From positions 62,001 to 126,000 of the forward strand of contig JAGTRM010000001.1 of assembly GCA_018261735.1 (NCBI GenBank): a stretch of DNA of 64,000 bases, written 5' to 3'. The DNA is from Pseudomonadota bacterium. GTDB taxonomy: Bacteria > Pseudomonadota > Gammaproteobacteria > Burkholderiales > Chitinibacteraceae. Of the stretch, positions 7,906-16,186 are shown one piece after another; position 1 is the first letter of the stretch, and every line of letters begins with the position of its first letter. A program made the translations under genes and the position numbers. The notes under the pieces were generated by a model. It was not told where the DNA came from and ran no database searches. It was given only the letters and a program-made list of their open reading frames with translations.

Positions 7906-8402
7906 GGCTGGGCTCCGGTCTGGATCTGCACCGGGCCGATTTCCTCGGCCGCGGGGTGGGTATAGCGCTGGGCAGTCTTGCCCAGCTCGATCGGGATGCT
8001 GATCAGACTGCGGTTGCCGTGCTCGCGCGCGGCTTCCAGCTGCACCACGTATTTTCCGGGCGGCACCGGCTGGCCGGCGCGATTGCGGCCGTTCCACACC
8101 ACCTGATAACCGCCGGGCTGGCGCGTGGCGCCGGCCACGGCATCGAGCGCGTAATCGCCGCTGCGGCCGATCTTGCGCCACCAGCGCGGCAAGTCCTTGA
8201 GCCAGTCGGTCTGCCGATGCCAAACCACCAGCGTCTGCACAGGCTCGCCAGTGGATGTTTCGACCCAGACCGCCACATAGGGCCGGGCGTAGAGGCTGCC
8301 CTCCTTGGCCGGCAGATCAAAGCGCACGCTGACATCGGCCTGCGCCAACGCGGCGAATCCCAGCAGCCAGGCCGCCATGCTCCATTGCATTCGTTTCAAC
8401 AC
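7902..8402 (-). CDS. DUF2271 family periplasmic protein
   Basis: 166 aa from a GTG start at 8402, chosen because CTGGGGAAATAC gives a ribosome site and the resulting N-terminus (Lys-Arg then a hydrophobic stretch ending in AALAQA) is a good signal peptide. An ATG at 8390 is the alternative. The mature part contains the tryptophan-rich stretch typical of DUF2271 (LVVWHRQTDWLKDLPRWWRK) and a strand-turn motif with GKYVVQLEA. It is found beside PepSY membrane proteins and TonB receptors in other proteobacteria. Function is not known. Coupled to DUF4198 by an ATGA overlap. Confidence 0.82.
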   Translation of the reverse strand: MLKRMQWSMAAWLLGFAALAQADVSVRFDLPAKEGSLYARPYVAVWVETSTGEPVQTLVVWHRQTDWLKDLPRWWRKIGRSGDYALDAVAGATRQPGGYQVVWNGRNRAGQPVPPGKYVVQLEAAREHGNRSLISIPIELGKTAQRYTHPAAEEIGPVQIQTGAQP

Positions 8403-8421
8403 GTATTTCCCCAGCCAATTT

Positions 8422-9033
8422 TCAGATTGCGAACCAGTGCAGCCCAAGCAGCAGCACGCCGCCCGCGGCCGCCAGACCGAGCAGGCGGGTGCGGCGCTTG
8501 CGCTGCGGAACCACCAGATAAAGCCCGCTCAGCGTGAACAACAGCATGAGCACGGCGAAAAAATCGATGAAGCCGCGCCACAGCGCCGGGCTGTAGCGCC
8601 CCATGTGCAGATCGTTCAGCGTGGCGAAAAACCCCTTGCGGTGGTTTTCGATGACCGCGACGCCTTCATTCACGCGCACTTCGGCCAGCACGTAGCCGCC
8701 CGCTCGCTTGGCATCGATCAGCATCACGCCGTCGTCGGACCAGTCATAACGCAGCTCGATGCCGGTGAGATCCTGAGTTTTTTCCAGCCAGCGCCAGGCC
8801 TCGCGCCCCATCTGTTGCGGGTTTTTCTGCCAGCGCTCGCCGGCTGCCAGCTCGGCCGGCAGCACGACTTCCCGTACCTGCACCTGCGGCGCGGCAGGCA
8901 GCCATTCGCGGTGGTTCAGCGTCAGCCCCGTCAGGGTGAAAAACAGCATGGCCGCCAGCATGAACAGCGAGCAGTACACATGCACCGGCCGCATCCAGCG
9001 CGCCAGCACGGCCTGTTTCGAGCCAGATTTCAT
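8422..9033 (-). CDS. PepSY-associated membrane protein
   Basis: 203 aa. An N-terminal membrane helix (about residues 19-40, VYCSLFMLAAMLFFTLTGLTL) is followed by a periplasmic PepSY-like region, then two C-terminal helices (about 155-175 and 182-200). The motif LHMGRYSPALWRGFIDFFA matches the conserved end of PepSY-TM proteins, with a histidine and arginine near the membrane. Some relatives are heme-binding iron reductases of the inner membrane that release iron from siderophores; this shorter form may do a related job (inference). First gene of the five-gene operon, with a Fur box about 40-60 bp upstream. Confidence 0.85.
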   Translation of the reverse strand: MKSGSKQAVLARWMRPVHVYCSLFMLAAMLFFTLTGLTLNHREWLPAAPQVQVREVVLPAELAAGERWQKNPQQMGREAWRWLEKTQDLTGIELRYDWSDDGVMLIDAKRAGGYVLAEVRVNEGVAVIENHRKGFFATLNDLHMGRYSPALWRGFIDFFAVLMLLFTLSGLYLVVPQRKRRTRLLGLAAAGGVLLLGLHWFAI

Positions 9034-9074
9034 TAACGATGCCAGGTGCGTTCAAGACCGGGCCGACTGTACTT

Positions 9075-9093
9075 GTTAATGAGAATCATTGTC
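9075..9093. promoter_or_regulatory. Fur box 1 (PepSY operon side)
   Basis: GTTAATGAGAATCATTGTC matches the 19-bp Fur consensus at 16 of 19 positions and sits 42 bp before the PepSY start codon, so it should repress that operon in iron-replete cells. Confidence 0.85.
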
Positions 9094-9279
9094 AATTGAT
9101 CAAAATCAAAGAACCGCCCGGTTCGGCAAAGCCCCGATTCCGGCCCGCCAGAGCGCAGCCGAACCGCATTCCTGTGCTGTTTTTTGCGAAAAGAATTTTT
9201 TTGTTTGTGCGCGCCATTCATTCGCGCAAACGCCCGGTTTCTGGCTTGCCCGGAAAAATCTTCCCGGCTAATCTTGCCG

Positions 9280-9300
9280 ACCAATGAGAATCAATCTCAT
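9280..9300. promoter_or_regulatory. Fur box 2 (TonB receptor side)
   Basis: CCAATGAGAATCAATCTCAT contains the core AATGAGAATCA and matches the 19-bp consensus at about 13 positions. It lies about 65 bp before the receptor start. The rest of the 332-bp divergent region (9034-9365) shows AT-rich promoter-like DNA and no gene. Confidence 0.75.
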
Positions 9301-9365
9301 CTGCAACAGGCAACTGTACTGCAAACCGCCCGCTGCATACCGATAAAAACGAGGGAGTTCTAATC

Positions 9366-11378
9366 ATGTCCACACGCCGCCTTGTCCGCGTGCCATTTGC
9401 CGCGAGGCCACTCGCCATCCTGCTCGGCGCCAGTCTGATCGCAGGTACTGCCCATGCTGCCGATACCACTGAAACCACGCTCGAAACCCTGGTCGTCACC
9501 GCTTCGGCCCAGGCACAGGCGCTGAAAGATGCGCCGGCCAGCATCAGCGTGATCAGCGCCGAAGATCTGCAGAAAAAACCGGTCAGCGATCTGACCCAGA
9601 TTCTGTCGACCGTGGAAGGCGTTACGCTCAAGGGTTCGGGCAACCAGCGCACCGTGCAGATTCGCGGGCTGGACAGCGCCTACGTGCTGCTCCTGATCGA
9701 CGGCAAGCGCGTCGACAGCACCTCGGCGGTGTTCCGCGGCAACGATTACGACACCGGCTGGGTGCCGGTCGATGGCATCGAGCGCATCGAAGTCGTGCGC
9801 GGACCGATGTCCTCGCTGTATGGCTCGGATGCGATGGGCGGCGTGATCAACATCATCACGCGCAAGGTCGGCAAGACCTGGCAAGGTTCGGTGACCGGCG
9901 AATACACCTACCAGGAAAACCGCGATGCGGGCGACAGCTATCGCACCGGCTTCTATGTGGCCGGCCCGCTGATCGCCGATACGCTGGGGCTGAAGCTCTA
10001 CGGCAGCTACGATCACCGCGAAGCCGACGGCAGCGTCAACCCTTCCGCCCAGGCCGGCTTCCCGGACAACCGCAACAAGTCGGTCAATGCCACGCTGAAC
10101 TGGGCGCCCGCCGGCAACCAGGATATCGAGCTCGACGTGGGCAGCAGCCAGCGCAACCACAGCGACCAGCAGATCGAACGCAAGGCGATTTCGGTCGCGC
10201 ACAAGGGCCGCTGGGGTTTTGGCAACACCGAAATCAAGCTCGCCGCCGACCAGATCGAGAACCTGACCGGCAATGTGTCCGGCGCGATCAACCCGAGCAA
10301 GGCCACCAACGCCAGCCTCGACGGCAAGATTTCGCTGCCGGTCGATTTCCTGCGCGAACAGTTGCTGACTTTCGGCGCAGAAACGCGTTACCAGAAGTTG
10401 GAAGACCCGGCCAATCTCTCCGGCTGGCCCGGCTCGACCAGTTACGGCCAGGACCCGACCACGTCGGTCAGCCAGTATGCGCTGTTCGTCGAGGATGAAA
10501 TCAGCCTGCGGGACAACCTGAAGCTGACGCTGGGCAACCGCATGGACCACCACGAGAACTTCGGTGCCCACCACAGCCCGCGTGCCTACCTGGTCTACCA
10601 CGCCACCGAGGGGCTGACCTTCAAGGGCGGCTGGGCCAAGGCGTTTCGCGCGCCCACGCTGTTGCAGAACAGCCCGAACTGGGGTTCGGTTTCTTGCGGC
10701 AGCGCCACCACCGGCTGCTTCATCATCGGCTCGAAAGATCTGAAGCCCGAAACCAGCACCAGCGAGGAACTCGGCGTGCAGTACGATGCGCGCGCCTGGT
10801 CGGCCGGCGCCACCGTGTTCCGCAACGATATCAAGGACATGATCGACATCACCAGCCGCACCAGCAACAAGACGCTGGCCCCGACCTACTCCAACTTCGT
10901 CGGCTTCCTGACCGATGGCCGCCCGGTATTCAAGTACCAGAATATCAACAAGGTGCGCACCAAGGGCGTCGAGCTGGCCTTCTCGGCCAAGCTCGGCAAG
11001 GAGGTTTCCTGGCTCAACAACTACACCTATCTGGATGCCACCAACCTGAGCGGCAGCAAGCCGTTGCCGCTGGTCTACCGCCCGCGCCACAGCGCCAACA
11101 GCACGCTCGACTGGCAGTTCAACGAAAAACTCGCGCTGGCGCTGACCGGCAAACTCACCGGCGAGCAATACATCAGCGTCCCGAGTTCCGGCACCAACCT
11201 GGTCAAGAAAGGCGGCTACGTCAGCTTTGACGTGAGCAGCAGTTACGACCTCCAGAAAAACATCACCGTCCGCGCCGGCGTGCTGAACATCACCGACAAG
11301 ACGATCGAGCGCGCCAACAGTTCGGATTACAACGAGGACGGCCGTCGTTACTACCTGGCGCTGACCACCCGCTTCTGA
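9366..11378 (+). CDS. TonB-dependent receptor, catecholate siderophore type (CirA/FepA-like)
   Basis: 670 aa. Signal peptide about 1-32 (ends AGTAHA), TonB box ETLVVTA, then a plug domain with QIRGLDSAYVLLLIDGKRV and the conserved VEVVRGPMSSLYGSDAMGGVINIITR-type segment near residues 140-165. The remaining ~480 residues form the 22-strand barrel, ending in the terminal Phe typical of outer-membrane proteins (LTTRF). An extracellular-loop Cys pair (SCGSATTGCF) is visible near 443-453. Imports a ferric siderophore using TonB energy. The periplasmic esterase encoded 64 bp downstream points to a catecholate triester of the enterobactin class, but the ligand is not proven. Fur-controlled by box 2. 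Confidence 0.93.
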   Translation: MSTRRLVRVPFAARPLAILLGASLIAGTAHAADTTETTLETLVVTASAQAQALKDAPASISVISAEDLQKKPVSDLTQILSTVEGVTLKGSGNQRTVQIRGLDSAYVLLLIDGKRVDSTSAVFRGNDYDTGWVPVDGIERIEVVRGPMSSLYGSDAMGGVINIITRKVGKTWQGSVTGEYTYQENRDAGDSYRTGFYVAGPLIADTLGLKLYGSYDHREADGSVNPSAQAGFPDNRNKSVNATLNWAPAGNQDIELDVGSSQRNHSDQQIERKAISVAHKGRWGFGNTEIKLAADQIENLTGNVSGAINPSKATNASLDGKISLPVDFLREQLLTFGAETRYQKLEDPANLSGWPGSTSYGQDPTTSVSQYALFVEDEISLRDNLKLTLGNRMDHHENFGAHHSPRAYLVYHATEGLTFKGGWAKAFRAPTLLQNSPNWGSVSCGSATTGCFIIGSKDLKPETSTSEELGVQYDARAWSAGATVFRNDIKDMIDITSRTSNKTLAPTYSNFVGFLTDGRPVFKYQNINKVRTKGVELAFSAKLGKEVSWLNNYTYLDATNLSGSKPLPLVYRPRHSANSTLDWQFNEKLALALTGKLTGEQYISVPSSGTNLVKKGGYVSFDVSSSYDLQKNITVRAGVLNITDKTIERANSSDYNEDGRRYYLALTTRF

Positions 11379-11442
11379 CCGTTCCCGCCCCCGACCCGCC
11401 CGGCATTTACCGGCGCGGGTCTTCCTTTCCCGGAGTTCTGCC

Positions 11443-12324
11443 ATGACACGCTTCCCGAACTGGGTCCGCATCCTGCTGCCCGCCCTGCTGGCCCTCGCCC
11501 CCCTCTCGGTTCGCGCCGGCGATACGCCGCGCCCGTATGCCCTGCCACAAACCGAGGTGTACGACACCCAAGCCGTCAGCAATGGCCAGCCTTACCGCAT
11601 CTATATCGCCCGGCCCGCACAGCCGGCGCCGCCCAAGGGCTACCCGGTGATCTATGCGCTCGATGGCAATGCCACGTTCGCCACGCTGGCGCAGACGGTG
11701 AGCCTGCAAACCCGCCCGCCGCACGGCTTTGGCCCGGCCATCGTGGTCGGCATCGGCTACCCGACCGACGAGCCGTTCGATACCGACCGCCGCTACCTGG
11801 ACCTCACGCCGCCGACACCGGCGCACTACCTGCCCACCAAGGGCGGCAAGACACCGTCGGCCGTGGGCGGTGCTGGCACCTTCCTCGCGTTCATCCAGAA
11901 CGAGCTCAAGCCGCAGATCGAAGCGCGCTTTCCCGTCGACCGCCAGCGCCAGGCGCTGACCGGCCATTCGCTCGGCGGGCGCTTCGTGCTGCAGGTGCTG
12001 TTCCAGCAGCCGCAAGCCTTCCGCTATTACATCGCCAGCAGCCCCTCGCTGTGGTGGGGAAACCAGTCGACCCTGGCCGATGAAAAAGCCTTCCCGGCAA
12101 AGCTGGCGGCGCTCGCGATCAAGCCCGAGTTGCGGATCATCGTCGGCGCGGACGAAAAAAACCACATGGTGGAAGACGCGCGTGCGATAGCGGAACGCCT
12201 GCAACCCTTGCGCGCACAGGGCTTGCGCAGCGACTTCTGGCTCATGCCCGGCGAAAACCACATCTCGGTGCTGCCGCAAACGCTCAACCACAGCGTGCGC
12301 TTCGTGCTCGACAGCGCGCCCTGA
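11443..12324 (+). CDS. Periplasmic siderophore esterase (IroE/PfeE/BesA-like alpha/beta hydrolase)
   Basis: 293 aa with a signal peptide (LLPALLALAPLSVRAG). The alpha/beta-hydrolase nucleophile is in GHSLGG (about residue 171) and the catalytic His is probably in GENHISVLP near the C-terminus. The size and start of the fold (PYRIYIARPA, YPVIYALDGNATFA) match enterobactin-type trilactone esterases that linearise the siderophore in the periplasm and so assist iron release. Lies between two TonB receptors on the same strand with a GGAG ribosome site. A generic esterase remains possible; the context favours the siderophore role. Confidence 0.85.
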   Translation: MTRFPNWVRILLPALLALAPLSVRAGDTPRPYALPQTEVYDTQAVSNGQPYRIYIARPAQPAPPKGYPVIYALDGNATFATLAQTVSLQTRPPHGFGPAIVVGIGYPTDEPFDTDRRYLDLTPPTPAHYLPTKGGKTPSAVGGAGTFLAFIQNELKPQIEARFPVDRQRQALTGHSLGGRFVLQVLFQQPQAFRYYIASSPSLWWGNQSTLADEKAFPAKLAALAIKPELRIIVGADEKNHMVEDARAIAERLQPLRAQGLRSDFWLMPGENHISVLPQTLNHSVRFVLDSAP

Positions 12325-12371
12325 CCTTTTCACTCCTTTGTTAACCCACCCACTCAACACCAGGTATACCC

Positions 12372-14363
12372 ATGCAATATCCTTCAATCACCCTCTGCAA
12401 AAAATCCCTGATCGGTCTTGCCGTCGCCTCGCTGTTCCAGCCAGGCCTGGCACTGGCCGCCGACGCCACGCTGCCCGAAGTGCAGGTCACGGCACAAAGC
12501 CAGACCGAATCGGGCATCACCATCGACGCCGACAAGCTGGAACGCAAGGCCGCGCGCGATGTGCGCGATGTTTTCCAGGATGAACTGGGCGTGAACGTCG
12601 GCGGTGGCGGACTATCCAGCGCGCAGAAAATCTACGTGCGCGGCATCGAGGACACGATGCTCGGCAAGACGCTCGATGGCGCGAGCCAGGGTGGCAACGT
12701 GTTCCACCATCAGGGCCGCATGCTGGTCGACCCGGACCTGATCAAGTCGGTCGAAATCGACAAGGGCGCCGCGCTGCCGAGCAGCGGTCCGGGCGCGCTG
12801 GCCGGCGCGATCCGCATGACCACCAAGGATGCCGGCGATCTGCTGGAAGCCGGGGAAAAGGTCGGCGGCATCCTCAGCGGCGAATATTCCAGCAACAAGG
12901 GCTGGAAAGCCGGTGCCACCGCCTACGCCAAGCCGCTGGAAGCCTTTGATTTCCTGGTTTCCGGCAGCCGGCAGGAAAAGGAGAACTACAAGGACGGCAG
13001 CGGACATGAATACGCCAATACCGCCAGCACGCAGGACAGCCTGCTGGCCAAGCTGAACTGGCGTCCTTTCGACGGCCACAGCCTCTCGCTCGGTTACAAC
13101 ACCTTGCAGGACGAGGGCCTGCGCTTCCTGCGCAACAACATGACCCTTTTCTCGCGCAGCCTCGCGCCGATGGAGCAGGAACTGGACCAGGACAACTTCA
13201 CCGCCACCTACCGCTACGACGGCCGTGCCGGCGGCCCGGCTGCCGAAGTGGTCGCCTACCGCAACAAGACCACCAACTGGCGCACCAACAACGGCGCTTT
13301 TGCCATGACCGGCTCGCCGGATGACTGGCGCTGGGGCGAGGAAGTCGAGGGGCGCGGGGTGAACACCAAGCTCACCTCCAAGATCGGCGAGGCGGAAATC
13401 CGCTACGGCCTGAACTACCAGACCCAGGAAGCCCGCACGCTGAACGCGTACAAGCTGACCAGCGCCAGCGGCCGGGAGGAATCCGACGTGAAGGGCCTGT
13501 TCGTCGAGGGCACATTGCCGCTGTGGCAACGCCTGAGCGTCACCGCCGGCACCCGATATGACCGTTACGATTACGACGACAGCCTGGGTCAAAGCTTCAG
13601 CAGCAGCGGCTTCAGCCCGAGCGCCAAGCTGAACTGGCAGGCCACCGATGCGCTCGGCTTCTACACCGGCGCATCGCGCACCGTGCGCGGCGTCGGCCTG
13701 ATGGAATCGTTCATGCTGCACCTGGGCTCGGCGCGGCCCAACGCCAGCGATCTGAAAGAAGAAACCGCGCGCAATATCGAGCTGGGCTTCAACTATGCCA
13801 GCGGGCCGTTCAGCCTCAAGGGTTCGGTGTTTCATCTGACCATCGACGATTACATCGATATCAATTCGTCCAGCGTGCGCGACAATCTGGGCAAGGTCGT
13901 CTCCAAGGGCTACGAGCTGAGCGGCGCCTGGCAAAGCGGGCCATTCCGGATCAATGCCGGCGTGGCGCACAGCAAGCCCGAGCTCAACGGCCGGGCGTTG
14001 TCCGATGGCGACATGAACCTGGGCGTGGCCACCGGGCGCACCTGGAGCGCCGGGCTGTCCTACTCGCCCACGGCCCAGATCGAGCTGGGCTGGAACAGCC
14101 GTTTTGTCGAATCGGTGGAATACACGGTGGCCAACAGCAGCAACGTGAAGGGCAGCAAGGCCGGTTATGGCATCCACGACCTGTATGCCAACTGGGATCC
14201 GCAGGGCAAGAAAGGTCCGCGCCTGACCTTCAGCATCCGCAATCTGTTCGACAAATACTATTACGACCAAAGCTCGTTCTACGCCAGCGGCACCACCAGC
14301 AACGTGCTGGGTTATGCCGAACCGGGGCGCGAATTGCGCGTGCAGGCCAGCTGGAAGTTCTGA
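12372..14363 (+). CDS. Second TonB-dependent receptor
   Basis: 663 aa with a signal peptide (LIGLAVASLFQPGLALAA), TonB box LPEVQVTA, and a plug with DELGVNVGGGG, KIYVRGIEDTMLGKTLDGA and VEIDKGAALPSSGPGALAGAIRMTTKDA. The barrel closes with the terminal Phe (VQASWKF). The plug is of the heme/hemoglobin- or cobalamin-type class more than FepA-like, but I cannot assign the substrate. It follows the esterase by 47 bp and is probably cotranscribed with the first receptor under Fur control. A strong terminator follows. Confidence 0.9.
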   Translation: MQYPSITLCKKSLIGLAVASLFQPGLALAADATLPEVQVTAQSQTESGITIDADKLERKAARDVRDVFQDELGVNVGGGGLSSAQKIYVRGIEDTMLGKTLDGASQGGNVFHHQGRMLVDPDLIKSVEIDKGAALPSSGPGALAGAIRMTTKDAGDLLEAGEKVGGILSGEYSSNKGWKAGATAYAKPLEAFDFLVSGSRQEKENYKDGSGHEYANTASTQDSLLAKLNWRPFDGHSLSLGYNTLQDEGLRFLRNNMTLFSRSLAPMEQELDQDNFTATYRYDGRAGGPAAEVVAYRNKTTNWRTNNGAFAMTGSPDDWRWGEEVEGRGVNTKLTSKIGEAEIRYGLNYQTQEARTLNAYKLTSASGREESDVKGLFVEGTLPLWQRLSVTAGTRYDRYDYDDSLGQSFSSSGFSPSAKLNWQATDALGFYTGASRTVRGVGLMESFMLHLGSARPNASDLKEETARNIELGFNYASGPFSLKGSVFHLTIDDYIDINSSSVRDNLGKVVSKGYELSGAWQSGPFRINAGVAHSKPELNGRALSDGDMNLGVATGRTWSAGLSYSPTAQIELGWNSRFVESVEYTVANSSNVKGSKAGYGIHDLYANWDPQGKKGPRLTFSIRNLFDKYYYDQSSFYASGTTSNVLGYAEPGRELRVQASWKF

Positions 14364-14383
14364 TTTCCTGTCGTTCTCTGCCT

Positions 14384-14425
14384 GAAAAAAAGCCGCTGCC
14401 AGATTCCTCGGGCAGCGGCTTTTTC
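14384..14425. terminator. Bidirectional intrinsic terminator
   Basis: An A-tract, an AGCCGCTGCC/GGCAGCGGCT stem with a 10-nt loop, and a T-tract. It ends both the TonB receptor unit (+) and the nitrate ABC transporter unit (-). Confidence 0.92.
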
Positions 14426-14436
14426 ATGCGTGGCGC

Positions 14437-15264
14437 TCAGGCTGCGGCAGCGGGCCTCGCATGACGCTGATAGAGGAAATCCAGCACCGCCTTGCGCGCC
14501 GCGACGTAATCCGGATCATCGGCCAGCTCCAGGCGTTTGCGCGGACGCGGAATCGGCACGTCGAGGATTTCTCCCACCGTCGCCGCCGGGCCGTTGGTCA
14601 TCATCACGATGCGGTCCGACAGCAGCACGGCTTCGTCGACATCATGCGTGACCATGACCACGGTGGAGCCGGTTTCGCCGACGATGCGGATCAGTTCGTC
14701 CTGCAGGTGCGCACGGGTCAGTGCATCGAGCGCACCGAAAGGCTCGTCCATCAGCAGCACCTTGGGTTCCATCGCCAGCGCACGGGCGATGCCGACGCGC
14801 TGCTTCATGCCGCCGGAGACTTCGTTCGGCCGCTTGTCCGCGGCATGGGCCAGCCCGACGAGTTCCAGCGCAGCATGCGTGCGTTGCTTCAAGCGCTCCT
14901 TGCCTTCTTTCTTGCCGAAGACCTGCTCGACCGCGAGGTAGATGTTGCCGAAGCAGGTCAGCCACGGAAGCAGGCTGTGGTTCTGGAACACCACCGAGCG
15001 CTCCGGTCCCGGGCCGGCGATCTCGCGGCCGTTGCAGATCAGCGTGCCGCTGGAGGCATCGAGCAGGCCGGCGATCAGGTTGAGCACGGTGGATTTGCCG
15101 CAGCCCGAATGGCCGATGATCGAAACGAACTCGCCCTTCTTGATCGAGAGGTTTACATCCTGCACGGCCAGGAAGACGCCTTTCTTGGTGGCAAAGGCCT
15201 TGTTGACCCGGCTGAGTTCGACAAAACGGGTGTCGTGCAATTGGCTGACAGTGGCGGCGTTCAT
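14437..15264 (-). CDS. nrtD: Nitrate ABC transporter ATPase (NrtD/NasD type)
   Basis: 275 aa ABC ATPase. Walker A GHSGCGKST, signature VSGGMKQR, Walker B VLLMDEPFGALD and switch His (VTHDVDEA) are all present. It powers the permease encoded just upstream for nitrate, or possibly another small oxyanion. The start at 15264 is set by a GAGGGG ribosome site. It lacks the C-terminal NrtA-like domain of cyanobacterial NrtC, and no such second ATPase is present here. Third gene of the nrtA-nrtB-nrtD unit. Confidence 0.9.
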   Translation of the reverse strand: MNAATVSQLHDTRFVELSRVNKAFATKKGVFLAVQDVNLSIKKGEFVSIIGHSGCGKSTVLNLIAGLLDASSGTLICNGREIAGPGPERSVVFQNHSLLPWLTCFGNIYLAVEQVFGKKEGKERLKQRTHAALELVGLAHAADKRPNEVSGGMKQRVGIARALAMEPKVLLMDEPFGALDALTRAHLQDELIRIVGETGSTVVMVTHDVDEAVLLSDRIVMMTNGPAATVGEILDVPIPRPRKRLELADDPDYVAARKAVLDFLYQRHARPAAAA

Positions 15265-15274
15265 GATGAGCCCC

Positions 15275-16126
15275 TCATTGGTAATCGAAGAAGCTGGCAA
15301 GCTTGATCAGCGCTTGCTCCAGCAGCAGGCCGACAATGCCGACCACAAAAATGGCGATGATGATGTGCGCCACGTTCAGGTTGTTCCATTCATCCCAGAC
15401 CCAGAAGCCGATCCCGACCCCGCCGGTGAGCATTTCCGCGGCGACGATCACCAGCCAGGCCACGCCGATCGACAGGCGGATGCCAGTCAAGAGGTGCGGC
15501 AGCACGGCCGGGAACAGCACCTTGGTGATGATCTTGCTTTCCGACAGGTTGAGCACGCGTGCCACGTTCAGGTAATCCTGCGGCACCTGCGATACGCCGG
15601 CGGCGGTGTTGAGGATGATCGGCCAGATGCTGGAGATGAAAATCACCCAGATCGAAGCCGGATTGGCCGATTTGAACACCAGCAGGCCGATCGGCAGCCA
15701 GGCCAAGGGCGAGACCGGGCGCAGCAGGCTGATGATCGGCGCGAGCATGGCGGCGATAAACTTGAAGCGGCCGATGATGAAGCCTGCCGGAATGCCGATC
15801 AGCGCCGCCAAGCCAAAGCCCAGCCCCACGCGCTGGAGCGAGCTCAGGATATTCCAGCCGATGCCCTGGTCATTCGGGCCGTTGACATAGAACGGTTTGG
15901 AAAACAGCGCGACAGCGGCATCCCACACCGGCAGCGGGCCGGGGATGGCCTTGTTTTGCAGCGAGACGGCCTGCCAGATGGCGGCAAAAACCAGCAGGCC
16001 CAGGACCGGTGGCACCACGGCCATGATCCACTCACGGACGCGGGCCAGGCGGGCTTCACGCAGCATCGCGGCAGGAACGGCCTCGACCGCACGCATTACC
16101 TGGGTTTCGATGATGGGTTTCATCAT
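15275..16126 (-). CDS. nrtB: Nitrate ABC transporter permease (NrtB type)
   Basis: 283 aa with about six membrane helices. The BPD-transport permease loop that docks to the ATPase is at roughly residues 185-205 (VARVLNLSESKIITKVLFPAV). Forms the inner-membrane channel for the substrate delivered by NrtA. GGAG lies 5 bp before the start. Between nrtA and nrtD, consistent with one operon. Confidence 0.9.
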   Translation of the reverse strand: MMKPIIETQVMRAVEAVPAAMLREARLARVREWIMAVVPPVLGLLVFAAIWQAVSLQNKAIPGPLPVWDAAVALFSKPFYVNGPNDQGIGWNILSSLQRVGLGFGLAALIGIPAGFIIGRFKFIAAMLAPIISLLRPVSPLAWLPIGLLVFKSANPASIWVIFISSIWPIILNTAAGVSQVPQDYLNVARVLNLSESKIITKVLFPAVLPHLLTGIRLSIGVAWLVIVAAEMLTGGVGIGFWVWDEWNNLNVAHIIIAIFVVGIVGLLLEQALIKLASFFDYQ

Positions 16127-16186
16127 AGTATCTCCGTATTATTTGACGGACAGGCGGGCAGGCTGGCCTGCCCGCCGTTCCTTCGA

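Noticed and set aside
9360..11582. 740-codon open frame on the minus strand opposite the TonB receptor
   Set aside because: The plus-strand receptor has a signal, plug, barrel and Fur box. The antisense frame is a codon-bias artefact.
12612..14270. 552-codon minus-strand frame opposite the second TonB receptor
   Set aside because: Same reason; no motif, start signal or codon pattern supports it.
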